Shown here: positions 1-6,617 of the stretch, piece after piece | Numbering within the stretch: position 1 is the first letter of the stretch | Layout of the letters: every line of letters begins with the position of its first letter | NCBI GenBank assembly: GCA_030599405.1 | Contig: JAUVOB010000044.1 | Coordinates: 1-8,122 of the forward strand | Direction: 5' to 3' | From: Chloroflexota bacterium | GTDB lineage: Bacteria > Chloroflexota > Anaerolineae > Promineifilales > Promineifilaceae | Length of the DNA: 8,122 bases | Made by a program: the position numbers and the translations under genes | The notes under the pieces: generated by a model | Told to the model about the DNA's origin: nothing | Databases searched by the model: none | What the model saw: only the letters and a program-made list of their open reading frames with translations

Positions 1-73
1 CTTTCGTAAAGGAGACATGTTGCCCGGCGATTTTGGCCTTCTCATTATCTGGCATTTTTCTTATCTTATCCAT
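1..73 (-). CDS. Unrecognised protein, N-terminal 24 codons only (runs off the left edge)
   Basis: An ATG at 73..71 opens a frame that stays open to the window edge. The peptide starts MDKIRKMPDN and continues EKAKIAGQHV, then SFTK. An AGGGAGG Shine-Dalgarno at 87..81 lies 7 bases upstream, which is near ideal. The in-frame GTG directly before the ATG is a less likely start, and a TAG at 88..86 closes the frame further upstream. The visible part is polar and lysine-rich, with no signal peptide or membrane segment, so a cytoplasmic protein is likely. I do not recognise the family from 24 residues. A well-formed promoter about 130 bases upstream supports a real, independently transcribed gene. 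The rest of the protein lies outside this window. Confidence 0.6.
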   Translation of the reverse strand, partial: MDKIRKMPDNEKAKIAGQHVSFTK

Positions 74-379
74 CACGAATCCTCCCTACCTCGCGAATTA
101 CTGGGTCTAAATCCGCTGGCTGGCTGCATCTCCCGGCCTGTACGAAGTTTCGACTAGCAAGTCTCCTTCGCACATGGTTGCCACCAAGTATCTGCTCCTA
201 TCTCACTATAATTGTTCGTCTATGTGAAGTCAAGGGACGCCGATGTGGAGGCAATGATTCCTTTGTGGTTTCTGTAGTTGTGTAGCGAAATGATTACCGC
301 AAACCTACCTTAGCGTCCTTCTCTGGCTATGGCATGTACCGAAAACCTGATGTAGTAGGACTTCCATCAAATCCTGCGA
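74..379. other. Intergenic region between the left-edge gene and the first GNAT gene
   Basis: These 306 bases hold the promoter at 205..233 and the leader of the left-edge gene. The leader contains a possible 22-codon upstream reading frame on the minus strand (175..107, starting MCEGDLLVET, ending TAG). A short inverted repeat GAAG/CTTC also lies in the leader. No other gene-like frame is visible on either strand. The part from 234 to 371 shows nothing recognisable. Confidence 0.5.
205..233 (-). promoter_or_regulatory. Candidate sigma70-type promoter for the left-edge gene
   Basis: Read leftward, a -35 box TTGACT (233..228) and a -10 box TATAGT (210..205) are separated by exactly 17 bases. 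Each matches five of six consensus positions. Transcription would start near 198, giving a leader of about 125 bases before the ATG at 73. This is the best promoter-like sequence in the window. The assignment rests on consensus matching only. A perfect TATAAT also reads on the opposite strand at 207..212 but has no partner -35. Confidence 0.55.
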
Positions 380-385
380 TCAGGA
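372..385 (-). terminator. Weak hairpin at the end of the first GNAT gene
   Basis: On the minus strand TCCTG-ATCG-CAGGA forms a perfect five-pair stem with a four-base loop, followed by only TTT. It overlaps the TGA stop of the acetyltransferase gene. The short stem and short T run make it at best a weak intrinsic terminator, and it could be chance. Confidence 0.2.
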
Positions 386-1204
386 ATATGATTCGGGCAG
401 CCACAGGTAGCGGCCAAATTTGCAATACTCCTTGAAACCTAGCTTCGAATAAAGACCAAATCCCATATCACTCGATTGGAGGACGCCGACCCGATATCCA
501 AGATCTCGCGTATCCAAGAGAGGCGTCATGGTGATCGCACGACCAAATCCCCGGCGACGAGCTTCGGGAAGCGTGCCAACATTGTAGATCCCAGCCACCC
601 CTCCTGCGAGAAGCACAGTTGATACCGCCACCAATTTTCCATTTTCGAAGCCCATGTAGTTCTTTACCTGAGCATCGGGATCATAGCCTGGAATCCCCAG
701 GAAGTTGAACAATGCCTCGCTGACGAAGGCTGGAAAGTGAAAAACACCGGTGAGAATATCACACCATGAGATCAGATCGGCACTGTTTTGTACTAGTCGG
801 ATGGAGAAACCTTCTGGTAGATCTATATCGCCTGACAGGGCGTCAAGGTCAAGGGCCATGCTAGGTTCGCTGCCTTCATAGCGCAATCCGAGAGCCTCAA
901 GACGTTGCCCGAGATCGCGGGGCCGGCTAAGCGGGGTAACAGACCAAATCATGGGAAGGTTCCTTTCCTGGAATTTACCAAGGATCTGGCCGATCACGAG
1001 ATCCGCGTCTTCACTACTTAGGTTTGTCGCAAAAACTCCATTAAAGAGAGGAAAGGGGATGCCTGTGAGGAACCAGGTAATACCACCCTCAAGTGAGGTC
1101 TCCACATCTGGTGCGTTCTTAAATAGGTCCATGAAATCAAGGTTATTGGCGACCATCGCCTCAATTACCCGGTCCCTGGACAGATCTTTCAGAATTGCGG
1201 TCAT
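380..1204 (-). CDS. GNAT-family N-acetyltransferase, two-domain type
   Basis: This is a predicted cytoplasmic acetyl-CoA-dependent N-acetyltransferase of 274 residues; the substrate is unknown. The C-terminal half (about 130-274) carries the GNAT fold. A beta strand ending VGTLPEA leads into the acetyl-CoA loop RRRGFGRA (R216, G219 and G221 form R-x-x-G-x-G). Motif B follows as LQSSDMGFGLYSKLGFKEY near 242-260. The N-terminal half (about 1-125) looks like the degenerate GNAT-like lobe of tandem GNATs, which accounts for the length, roughly double a minimal GNAT. I chose ATG 1204 because GGAGGG (1219..1214) lies 9 bases upstream. The longer frame from ATG 1231 (nine more codons) has no ribosome binding site. 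The gene lies 193 bases beyond the kinase stop, with its own candidate promoter, so it is probably not co-translated with the kinase. Family call is firm; function is not. Confidence 0.88.
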   Translation of the reverse strand: MTAILKDLSRDRVIEAMVANNLDFMDLFKNAPDVETSLEGGITWFLTGIPFPLFNGVFATNLSSEDADLVIGQILGKFQERNLPMIWSVTPLSRPRDLGQRLEALGLRYEGSEPSMALDLDALSGDIDLPEGFSIRLVQNSADLISWCDILTGVFHFPAFVSEALFNFLGIPGYDPDAQVKNYMGFENGKLVAVSTVLLAGGVAGIYNVGTLPEARRRGFGRAITMTPLLDTRDLGYRVGVLQSSDMGFGLYSKLGFKEYCKFGRYLWLPESYS

Positions 1205-1213
1205 GGATTCAAT

Positions 1214-1219
1214 CCCTCC
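1214..1219 (-). promoter_or_regulatory. Ribosome binding site that fixes the first GNAT start
   Basis: GGAGGG on the minus strand lies 9 bases before ATG 1204 and inside the longer alternative frame. The alternative ATG at 1231 is preceded by pyrimidine-rich sequence without a Shine-Dalgarno match. Confidence 0.65.
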
Positions 1220-1255
1220 ATGAAGAATCATAGAGTTGCCGATAGGTAAACTCGT

Positions 1256-1283
1256 ATTTCATTGCCTGACATTGGGCAGTCAA
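1256..1283 (-). promoter_or_regulatory. Candidate promoter for the first GNAT gene
   Basis: Read leftward, TTGACT (1283..1278) and TGAAAT (1261..1256) are spaced by 16 bases. The -35 box matches five of six and the -10 box four of six consensus positions. The start would lie near 1249, about 45 bases before ATG 1204. The spacer holds an inverted repeat TGCC-N8-GGCA (1263..1278), placed where a repressor could bind. The promoter is inferred from consensus only. Confidence 0.35.
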
Positions 1284-1336
1284 CGGATACATGCAACACG
1301 AAAGAGACCGGTCATTGGTCTTCGGCAGTCCATTGA

Positions 1337-1349
1337 TCTGCCTAATTAG
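1337..1349. repeat. 13-base repeat TCTGCCTAATTAG, copy 1, with a 12-base palindrome
   Basis: This copy lies upstream of the first GNAT gene and 49 bases downstream of the kinase stop. An identical copy lies at 4812..4824 upstream of the kinase gene. Here the repeat is part of a perfect palindrome GCCTAATTAGGC (1340..1351). It is further flanked by ATCT and AGAT, so RNA from this stretch could fold into a bulged hairpin. No T run follows on the minus strand, so it is not an intrinsic terminator for the kinase gene. Confidence 0.5.
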
Positions 1350-1397
1350 GCGGCACAGATAAGCCACCCGGTCCCGATACCTCACGGCTCGATAATT

Positions 1398-4300
1398 TCA
1401 GCGAAGTATATCGGTCGCCATAGCGGGTGGTGTCCCTTCCAGTGCGATTCGAACCGCTTCATCGACGGACATTGACCGGCCTTCGTCCCAGGCCTGTTGA
1501 TCAAGTACCGGATGCCGCACCTCACAGATGCCGCCGCAAATCTCAGTATAGAATGGTTGGGCCGATAATTCACCAGACTCGATTGAGACTTCAACTGCGC
1601 CCAGCAATTGGGCCGCTCGTTGCGATTGACCGTCAAAATAAGCCACTTCCGCCAACCCTGCAAGCAGCACGAGCTTACGGGTGATAAGGTCGGTCTTGCG
1701 CCAAAGTAAAAGGCTCTCAGCGAAATATTCCTGAGCCTGGCGGTATTCGCCGATCTTCAAGGCTATGATTCCTAGCGAGGTAAGCGTATAGGAGATGAAG
1801 TTAAGATGATTGATTTCATAGCTCATCGATAGAGCTTGCTGGCAATACTGACTGGCTCGTTGATATTCCCCTCTCTTATACATGATCCGGCCGAGCTCGT
1901 TCAAGGCATCAATGGTGTTGGTCGTGCTCTCAATCTCCTTGGCTATAGCAAGGGCCTCTTGAAAATGTTTCTCGGCTAATAACAAGTCGGCATCCTCCTC
2001 CGCAAGAGATCCTTTCTTGAAGTGGGCATTCATAGTCGACCGACGGTTGTTCAACGTATCTACGAGGTGGAAACTTTCCTCAAGTAGACGCCTCGCCTCA
2101 TCCGGCTCATTCTTTCTGAAACGGAAATTCGCAGAGGTCGATAACACTAATATTCGGAGCCATGGATCCTCCATAGATTTGCCAATTTCTAGGCTTTCTT
2201 CTGCCAGGTCGAAGGCTTCCTCGCGCATTCCGGCGGCATAGGACATGTTTGCCTGAGCAGCGAGGGTAAATGCCGTAAACCACCGATCATCCACCTGCCG
2301 GAATCGCTCCACAGCCTGACGGTGGTACTCGGCAGCCTGTCGGTACTGGCCTATGACGCAGCCAACGAGACCTCCTCGATTGAGTACTTTTCCCTGAAGC
2401 TCTACTGGCAGATCTTCCAGGTACTCAAGGGAGCGCTCAAGCCATATAGTTCCGTCAACCGCGTTGTCGTAGAGGAACCAGGTATAACCTAGGGCTGAGA
2501 AGAGCCGGGCGCCTAGAACCGGATCACGTCCCTTGTTAAGCGACCAATTCAGCGCGGCGATGAAGTTATCGTAATCGGATTTAATTCGTCTATACCACTG
2601 CGTCTCTTCTGATCCGCATATTCTGACATCGAATTCTTCGGCGAGAGCGGCATAATATTCGGCGTGTGCTCGTTTGACATCTCTGGAAAGACCTGCCTTC
2701 TCCAGCTCCTCTTGGGCAAATTGGCGTAACAGCCGATGTTGCCCGTAGCGACCTGATTCTGGATCGCGAATTAGCAGCGATTTATTGACCATGTCGACTA
2801 GATTTCGCACGGATGCACCGGCGGTGGCAGCGGCCGCCTCCCGGGTAAAGCCGCCACGGAATACGGACAGCCCCATAAAGGTTGATTTCTCTGTCTTTGA
2901 CAGTCGATTCCAGGCATGTTCGAAAGCAGCCCGAACACTTCTCTGACGCTCCGGAAGATTCCGCATCTCGCTCTCGAGGAAATCGATGTTTTTGCTGATT
3001 TCATCGGCAATCTCGTCTGCCGGGAGGACATCGACCCAAGCAGCGGCCAAAAGAATTCCTAGAGGCAATCCTTGAACCATGCGGCATATGCGTACGATTC
3101 CGGCAATTTCATCTCGACCCGGGTCATAGCCTGGTTGCCACATGCGGGCGCTCTGAATAAACAGTTGGACCGCACTGAAGTCAGAATCATCCTCGAAGGT
3201 TTCGGATCTGGGGTAGCTCATGCCCTCCACCCGAAAGATATGCTCTCCATGCAAGCTTAATCGCTCGGCCGAGGTGGCGATGATCCGGACGTTTGGGGCC
3301 GCCTTCAGGATCTCGTGCACCAAGGTTACACCGTCCAACACATGTTCAAAGTTATCGAAGATGACCAACATCTCTTTGTTTTGAAAGTAGTCAATAGCTT
3401 GCTGCTCCGGTGTCCTGGTATCGGCATGAACTGGAGGATAATTAACAGCTTCCCAGATTGTCGGTACCAGCGCTTCGATTGTAGTGAGAGGAGCGAGAGG
3501 GACGAAGGCTACGCCGTCGGCGAACTGGTCAAAATGCCTATGCGCCCATTCAATAGCCAGGCGAGTCTTTCCCATACCACCAGGTGCCAGCATTGTGATC
3601 AGGCGGGCATCCGTATCCGTAAACAGACCAGAGATCTCGGCAAGTTCACCTTCGCGGCCGACGAATGGTGTCATCTCAATTGGGAGATTGCCACGATTCC
3701 CGGTTACACCTTGCGATGGGGTCTCAAAACGTCCGCTCTGCACATCTCGGAATCCTGCCCTTTTACTCCTCACAGCGGAGGAACCTACGATGCGATGGTG
3801 GTAATCAGCGGAATCAAGCCCGCCAATTATCGCCTCCATCTCCGCACCAATTAGGCGCACACTTGGGATTCTCAATTCGCGATCTTTTTGAAGCATCCGG
3901 TATATCAGATCCACCAGCCCTGGCGGAGCGTCGGGCCGCAGTTCTTCCAAGTCGGGAACTGGAGCCGAGAGGATCGCGAGTAGGGTCGCGCTGTGGGTCG
4001 ATCTGTCAAACGGCCGCTGCCTGGTGAGCATCTCAAACAGCATTACGGCAAATGACCAGATATCGGCTCGGGCGTCGACGTCGTGGCCCTGGACAGCTTC
4101 AGGACTTAAATAGCTTACAGTACCGATGATCGTCCCAGCGGCCGTCATCTCAGAGGTCTGGACACGGGCAACGCCGAAGTCGGTCAATCGAACATTACGA
4201 TCTCGATCGAGTAACACATTAGCAGGTTTGAGATCGCGGTGTATGATTTTTAGATAATGGGAACGAGTGAGGGCATCGGCGATTTGTAAGCCAACAGCCA

Positions 4301-4637
4301 GAATCTCGGGAATCGATAAACTACTTCCCGACCCCAACCATTCGCCCAATGTACCGCCGTCCACGTATTCCATGACGATATAGTGCTGTCCGTTTCGCTC
4401 GATAGCCTCAAGTATCTTGATGATATTTGGATGATCGAGTTCCCGCAGCAGAGCGGCCTCTCGGACGAATCTTCCGACCCAATCTGAATCGCTACTGATC
4501 AAATCAGAACGTAATGCTTTAATGGCAACCTCGTCACCAGAGGAGATATCGCGGCCCATGTATACAACCCCCATTCCTCCGCGACCAATTTCCCTTTCTA
4601 GTGAATAGCGATCGGTCACATCGACGATTACGTCCAT
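1398..4637 (-). CDS. Ser/Thr protein kinase fused to a STAND-type ATPase and TPR repeats (PknK-like architecture)
   Basis: A 1079-residue cytoplasmic regulator; no membrane segment is seen. Residues about 12-275 form a complete Hanks-type kinase: glycine loop GRGGMG (18-23), VAIK lysine K40, helix-C glutamate E60, HRD catalytic loop with D135, DFG with D153, and SPE in place of APE. A linker leads to a STAND/NB-ARC ATPase (about 320-545) with Walker A APGGMGKT (K357) and Walker B LVIFDNFE (D428). The ATSAERLSLHGEH stretch matches the sensor region of this family. A winged-helix part (about 560-645) and TPR-like helical repeats (about 655-1010) follow. The C-terminal WDEGRSMSVDEAVRIAL resembles the usual end of these ATPases. 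No LuxR-type HTH is present. All catalytic residues are kept, so it is probably active. In this architecture the TPR/ATPase part is thought to sense and oligomerise while the kinase signals; that role here is inference. ATG 4637 is chosen over the upstream TTG 4652 because GAGG lies 5 bases before it. The kinase target is unknown. Confidence 0.93.
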   Translation of the reverse strand: MDVIVDVTDRYSLEREIGRGGMGVVYMGRDISSGDEVAIKALRSDLISSDSDWVGRFVREAALLRELDHPNIIKILEAIERNGQHYIVMEYVDGGTLGEWLGSGSSLSIPEILAVGLQIADALTRSHYLKIIHRDLKPANVLLDRDRNVRLTDFGVARVQTSEMTAAGTIIGTVSYLSPEAVQGHDVDARADIWSFAVMLFEMLTRQRPFDRSTHSATLLAILSAPVPDLEELRPDAPPGLVDLIYRMLQKDRELRIPSVRLIGAEMEAIIGGLDSADYHHRIVGSSAVRSKRAGFRDVQSGRFETPSQGVTGNRGNLPIEMTPFVGREGELAEISGLFTDTDARLITMLAPGGMGKTRLAIEWAHRHFDQFADGVAFVPLAPLTTIEALVPTIWEAVNYPPVHADTRTPEQQAIDYFQNKEMLVIFDNFEHVLDGVTLVHEILKAAPNVRIIATSAERLSLHGEHIFRVEGMSYPRSETFEDDSDFSAVQLFIQSARMWQPGYDPGRDEIAGIVRICRMVQGLPLGILLAAAWVDVLPADEIADEISKNIDFLESEMRNLPERQRSVRAAFEHAWNRLSKTEKSTFMGLSVFRGGFTREAAAATAGASVRNLVDMVNKSLLIRDPESGRYGQHRLLRQFAQEELEKAGLSRDVKRAHAEYYAALAEEFDVRICGSEETQWYRRIKSDYDNFIAALNWSLNKGRDPVLGARLFSALGYTWFLYDNAVDGTIWLERSLEYLEDLPVELQGKVLNRGGLVGCVIGQYRQAAEYHRQAVERFRQVDDRWFTAFTLAAQANMSYAAGMREEAFDLAEESLEIGKSMEDPWLRILVLSTSANFRFRKNEPDEARRLLEESFHLVDTLNNRRSTMNAHFKKGSLAEEDADLLLAEKHFQEALAIAKEIESTTNTIDALNELGRIMYKRGEYQRASQYCQQALSMSYEINHLNFISYTLTSLGIIALKIGEYRQAQEYFAESLLLWRKTDLITRKLVLLAGLAEVAYFDGQSQRAAQLLGAVEVSIESGELSAQPFYTEICGGICEVRHPVLDQQAWDEGRSMSVDEAVRIALEGTPPAMATDILR

Positions 4638-4640
4638 AGG

Positions 4641-4646
4641 CACCTC
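4641..4646 (-). promoter_or_regulatory. Ribosome binding site that fixes the kinase start
   Basis: GAGGTG on the minus strand (4646..4641) ends 3 bases before ATG 4637; its GAGG core is spaced by 5. The longer frame from TTG 4652 contains this site and has no purine-rich site of its own. The initiator methionine is therefore taken as the one in MDVIVDVTDR. Confidence 0.55.
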
Positions 4647-4764
4647 AATCAACGTGAATCACACTTATTGGGTTGATCTTACTTGAAATCGTGCAAGGTA
4701 TGTTATGGTGATAGGGTTTCTTGCCAAACAGAAAAGATCTTCTCGTCTGTCCGGATGAGGCATC

Positions 4765-4773
4765 ATCATACCA
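4765..4773 (-). promoter_or_regulatory. Candidate extended -10 element upstream of the kinase gene
   Basis: On the minus strand TGGTATGAT (4773..4765) fits an extended -10 (TGN plus TATGAT, five of six). Its -35 partner (TTCTCG at the expected distance) is poor, as is usual for extended -10 promoters. It would give a leader of about 120 bases before ATG 4637. A second weak option nearer the gene is TTGGCA-N16-TAACAT. Neither is strong. Confidence 0.22.
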
Positions 4774-4811
4774 CACGATTGACACTTCGAGAACGTGAAG
4801 GGAATTTGAGC

Positions 4812-4824
4812 TCTGCCTAATTAG
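4812..4824. repeat. 13-base repeat TCTGCCTAATTAG, copy 2, upstream of the kinase gene
   Basis: Identical to 1337..1349 and in the same orientation. It lies 175 bases upstream of the kinase ATG and about 40 bases upstream of the extended -10 candidate. The following bases are CAATAA rather than GCGG, so only the CTAATTAG core remains palindromic. The position upstream of a minus-strand gene matches that of copy 1. Confidence 0.45.
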
Positions 4825-5202
4825 CAATAATGAAAAACGAGAGCCCAGATCGTTAATTACTCGGAACAGCTCGCCGAGCTGCCCGAATGCGTTGAAAGCG
4901 CCGAGGGAAACAAGCGAAATCGTAAGAGACATAAGACTCAGGAGTGCGATGATGGTTCCGGCGATCTGTATAGACAGTAGTGGGCGAATTGCCGACCGAA
5001 CTTCCCGAAGATAGGTAAATACAAGGCAGGCTTGAGAGAAGAATACAGACGTCTACAGAAAAATCGACCAGGCCTAGTGCCGATCTTGCTGTTGGTGTGC
5101 TTGCGAATTACAACCCAGAATACAATGAATCCGAAGAGGAGAACTATGGAGCTCAATAATCAGAACGTTTACTTCCCGGCTACTTACCTGATCAATAGTG
5201 GA

Positions 5203-5874
5203 TTAGGCGGGTCGTTTGAGTACTTTAACAGCGTAGAATCCCCGAATCTCCTCGTTGCCCTGAAAGACAGTTGCTGGGGCAAGGCCAAATCCTAACGCTT
5301 GCCACATGGGTATAGCCTCGAGCTTATCCTCTGAACTCCAAGCTCTAATTTGGTAGGCGCCAAATTCTGTTGCCCGTTCTATTGCCAGATGGATCAGGCG
5401 GCTCGCAATTCCACGTCTTCGATATTCCCGGTCAATTTCGATTATGTCAATATATCCTTCGCGACTTTCTGTTATGGGTTTTGGCAAGGTGCGCCAATAC
5501 ACGGAGATCATACCGACCAGCTTTTTTTCATAGGTGGCTATGATGGTGAACCCATCTTCGAAGTGCAAATGGCGCGCTGCTTTTTCGCCCCATTTCTTAT
5601 TCACGCGAACGCGCCAGTCGCTACCTGCTGCGAAGTAATCTACAATGAAGTCCATGAGATTTTTTGCAAGACGCTGTTGAGCCGCCGCCTGCCTATTGCC
5701 GGGCCAAGTGATCTGGTTACCAATTTTACAATAATTCTCCGGAGGGTGCTCTTCATAATCAGAAAGAGGGAAATTTCTGGCACTACGCCGGGCAAGACTG
5801 TATGCTAGATTAGCCAATTGGGCAATGAAAAGCGATAGAAGTAATGTGACGGTATTTCTAGCGCGATAGGTCAA
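5203..5874 (-). CDS. GNAT-family N-acetyltransferase, single-domain, with uncertain N-terminus
   Basis: The frame encodes up to 223 residues; the GNAT domain occupies about 100-220. Strand FTIIATYEKKLVGMISVYW is followed by YIDIIEIDREYRRRGIASRL, where R152, G155 and A157 give the acetyl-CoA loop R-x-x-G-x-A. Motif B is SEDKLEAIPMWQALGFGLAP. The pattern fits an acetyl-CoA transferase acting on an unknown amine. The start is unresolved. The frame opens at a TTG (5874) without a convincing Shine-Dalgarno. The first internal ATG (5655, residue 74) would leave a minimal 150-residue GNAT but also lacks one. Residues 1-73 include a hydrophobic run (VTLLLSLFIAQLANLAYSLA) followed by sequence I cannot match to a GNAT. 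It may be a membrane anchor, read-through of upstream non-coding sequence, or the result of a small indel. It shows no obvious relation to the GNAT at 380..1204 beyond the shared fold. Confidence 0.75.
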   Translation of the reverse strand: MTYRARNTVTLLLSLFIAQLANLAYSLARRSARNFPLSDYEEHPPENYCKIGNQITWPGNRQAAAQQRLAKNLMDFIVDYFAAGSDWRVRVNKKWGEKAARHLHFEDGFTIIATYEKKLVGMISVYWRTLPKPITESREGYIDIIEIDREYRRRGIASRLIHLAIERATEFGAYQIRAWSSEDKLEAIPMWQALGFGLAPATVFQGNEEIRGFYAVKVLKRPA

Positions 5875-6090
5875 ACAAAATCTCTATTGGGAGCACATTC
5901 CTAAAATATCTGCCGGAGCTGGAGTGGTTCCGCGTCAAGCAGTCCTCGATACTCCGGGCGTCACAGCGCTCTTACTTTCACTGCGCGTGGTTGGAATCAA
6001 AGCCAGAAATTATGGATTTGCTGTCGGTCGCATCGTTATTAATTGGACTGTCTTAGCAGCTATCACCATATTTATACAAGGAGGTATTCA
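5875..6090. other. Divergent spacer between the second GNAT and the VOC gene
   Basis: These 216 bases separate a leftward and a rightward gene, so promoters for both should lie here. I found no convincing -35/-10 pair for either. TTGGAC (6043) with CATATT (6067) would put the start on top of the ribosome binding site. A start-less plus-strand frame of about 62 codons crosses the region and ends at the TAG at about 6053; it has no initiation signal. Confidence 0.4.
6078..6085 (+). promoter_or_regulatory. Strong ribosome binding site of the VOC gene
   Basis: AAGGAGGT is a full anti-Shine-Dalgarno match 5 bases before ATG 6091. It rules out the in-frame upstream ATG at 6043, which would add 16 residues with no homology-like character and no ribosome binding site. 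Confidence 0.85.
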
Positions 6091-6498
6091 ATGTCATCAC
6101 CAATTATCATCGGAGGCATGCATCATTTCACACTGACGGTGACGGATTTGCAGCGAAGCGTTGATTTTTACACAAAGGTCCTAGGCTTCGAGCAGGTTGC
6201 CGACCTGGGAACAAAAATAGGTCTACACAATGGCTCGTTTCTATTGGTCGTAGCTCTTCCGCCAGAGCCTAACCAGACAGTAGCCGATGACCGATTCAAT
6301 GAGAATCGTGTAGGTCTGGATCATATCAGCTTCCTGGTCGACAACCGGGAAGCCATGGAAAAAGCAGCGGCGGCGCTTGACGAGATGGGTGTATCTAGGG
6401 GGGCAATCCGTGATCTGGGAAAGGGTTTTGGCTTCGACGTCATGGCGTTTCGCGATCCGGACAACGTCCAGCTTGAATTGACCGCCCTTTACGACTAG
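6091..6498 (+). CDS. VOC (glyoxalase/bleomycin-resistance/dioxygenase fold) family protein
   Basis: A 135-residue cytoplasmic protein made of two beta-alpha-beta-beta-beta modules, the normal size of a single-chain VOC protein. Module one starts MHHFTLTVTDLQRSVDFYTK followed by VLGF, the typical opening. Module two starts GLDHISFLVDN and ends with FRDPDNVQLEL, the typical closing motif. Candidate metal ligands are H12, H78 and E129, which occupy the positions used by metal-dependent VOC enzymes; the fourth ligand is not obvious. The protein could be a glyoxalase-like lyase, an isomerase or a thiol-transfer/resistance protein; the fold alone does not decide. It stands alone, divergent from the GNAT gene and 591 bases from the next gene. 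Codon use looks like that of the neighbours. Family call is firm, substrate unknown. Confidence 0.92.
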   Translation: MSSPIIIGGMHHFTLTVTDLQRSVDFYTKVLGFEQVADLGTKIGLHNGSFLLVVALPPEPNQTVADDRFNENRVGLDHISFLVDNREAMEKAAAALDEMGVSRGAIRDLGKGFGFDVMAFRDPDNVQLELTALYD

Positions 6499-6617
6499 CA
6501 AATTCGGATTCCAGGCATTCGAAATGGGGCAGGTATCCGGAAGACCCCTGCTCAGAAAGCCACCTCGTTCGGCAACTCTTTGTTAATTGCTGAAACATTC
6601 AGCTGCATTGATTTTTG

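Larger units (their letters stand above)
4645..5156 (-). pseudogene. Possible frameshifted remnant of a small membrane protein
   Basis: Two overlapping minus-strand frames together look more protein-like than either alone. The first opens at a TTG at 5156 with a clear hydrophobic segment (IVLLFGFIVFWVVI) followed by positive residues, then loses protein character near 5050. The second frame is open from 5052 to 4645. It contains another hydrophobic stretch (IQIAGTIIALLSLMSLTISL) followed by an amphipathic part (ELFRVINDLGSRFSLL). It has no start codon until ATG 4932, which falls inside the hydrophobic stretch. One indel near 5045-5060 would join them into a protein with two membrane segments. 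The tail runs a few bases into the kinase gene start, which looks accidental. I recognise no family. It may equally be non-coding DNA with chance open frames. Confidence 0.22.

Noticed and set aside
1336..1360. Hairpin ATCT...AGAT with inner GCC/GGC as an intrinsic terminator of the kinase gene
   Set aside because: No T run follows on the minus strand, and the stem needs a bulge. It is kept only as a palindromic repeat.
1442..1457. tRNA T-arm-like sequence (GCGGTTCGAATCGC on the minus strand)
   Set aside because: It lies within the kinase gene and encodes EAVRIA of the conserved C-terminal motif. No acceptor stem, D-arm or anticodon arm surrounds it.
3315..3854. 179-codon plus-strand open frame
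   Set aside because: It is antisense to the ATPase and linker region of the kinase gene, whose motifs are unmistakable. It has low-complexity, cysteine- and histidine-rich content without any recognisable domain.
5350..5808. 152-codon plus-strand open frame
   Set aside because: It lies opposite the GNAT domain, which carries clear acetyl-CoA binding motifs. The plus-strand product resembles no protein family.
6043..6090. Upstream ATG that would lengthen the VOC protein by 16 residues
   Set aside because: The full Shine-Dalgarno at 6078..6085 lies inside this extension and points to ATG 6091.
5924..6136. 70-codon plus-strand frame in the divergent spacer
   Set aside because: It starts at a GTG without a ribosome binding site and overlaps the start of the VOC gene in another frame.
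6522..6551. GGGG/CCCC and GCAGG/CCTGC pairing just after the VOC stop as a terminator
   Set aside because: The alternative stems are only four or five pairs with long loops, and no T run follows.
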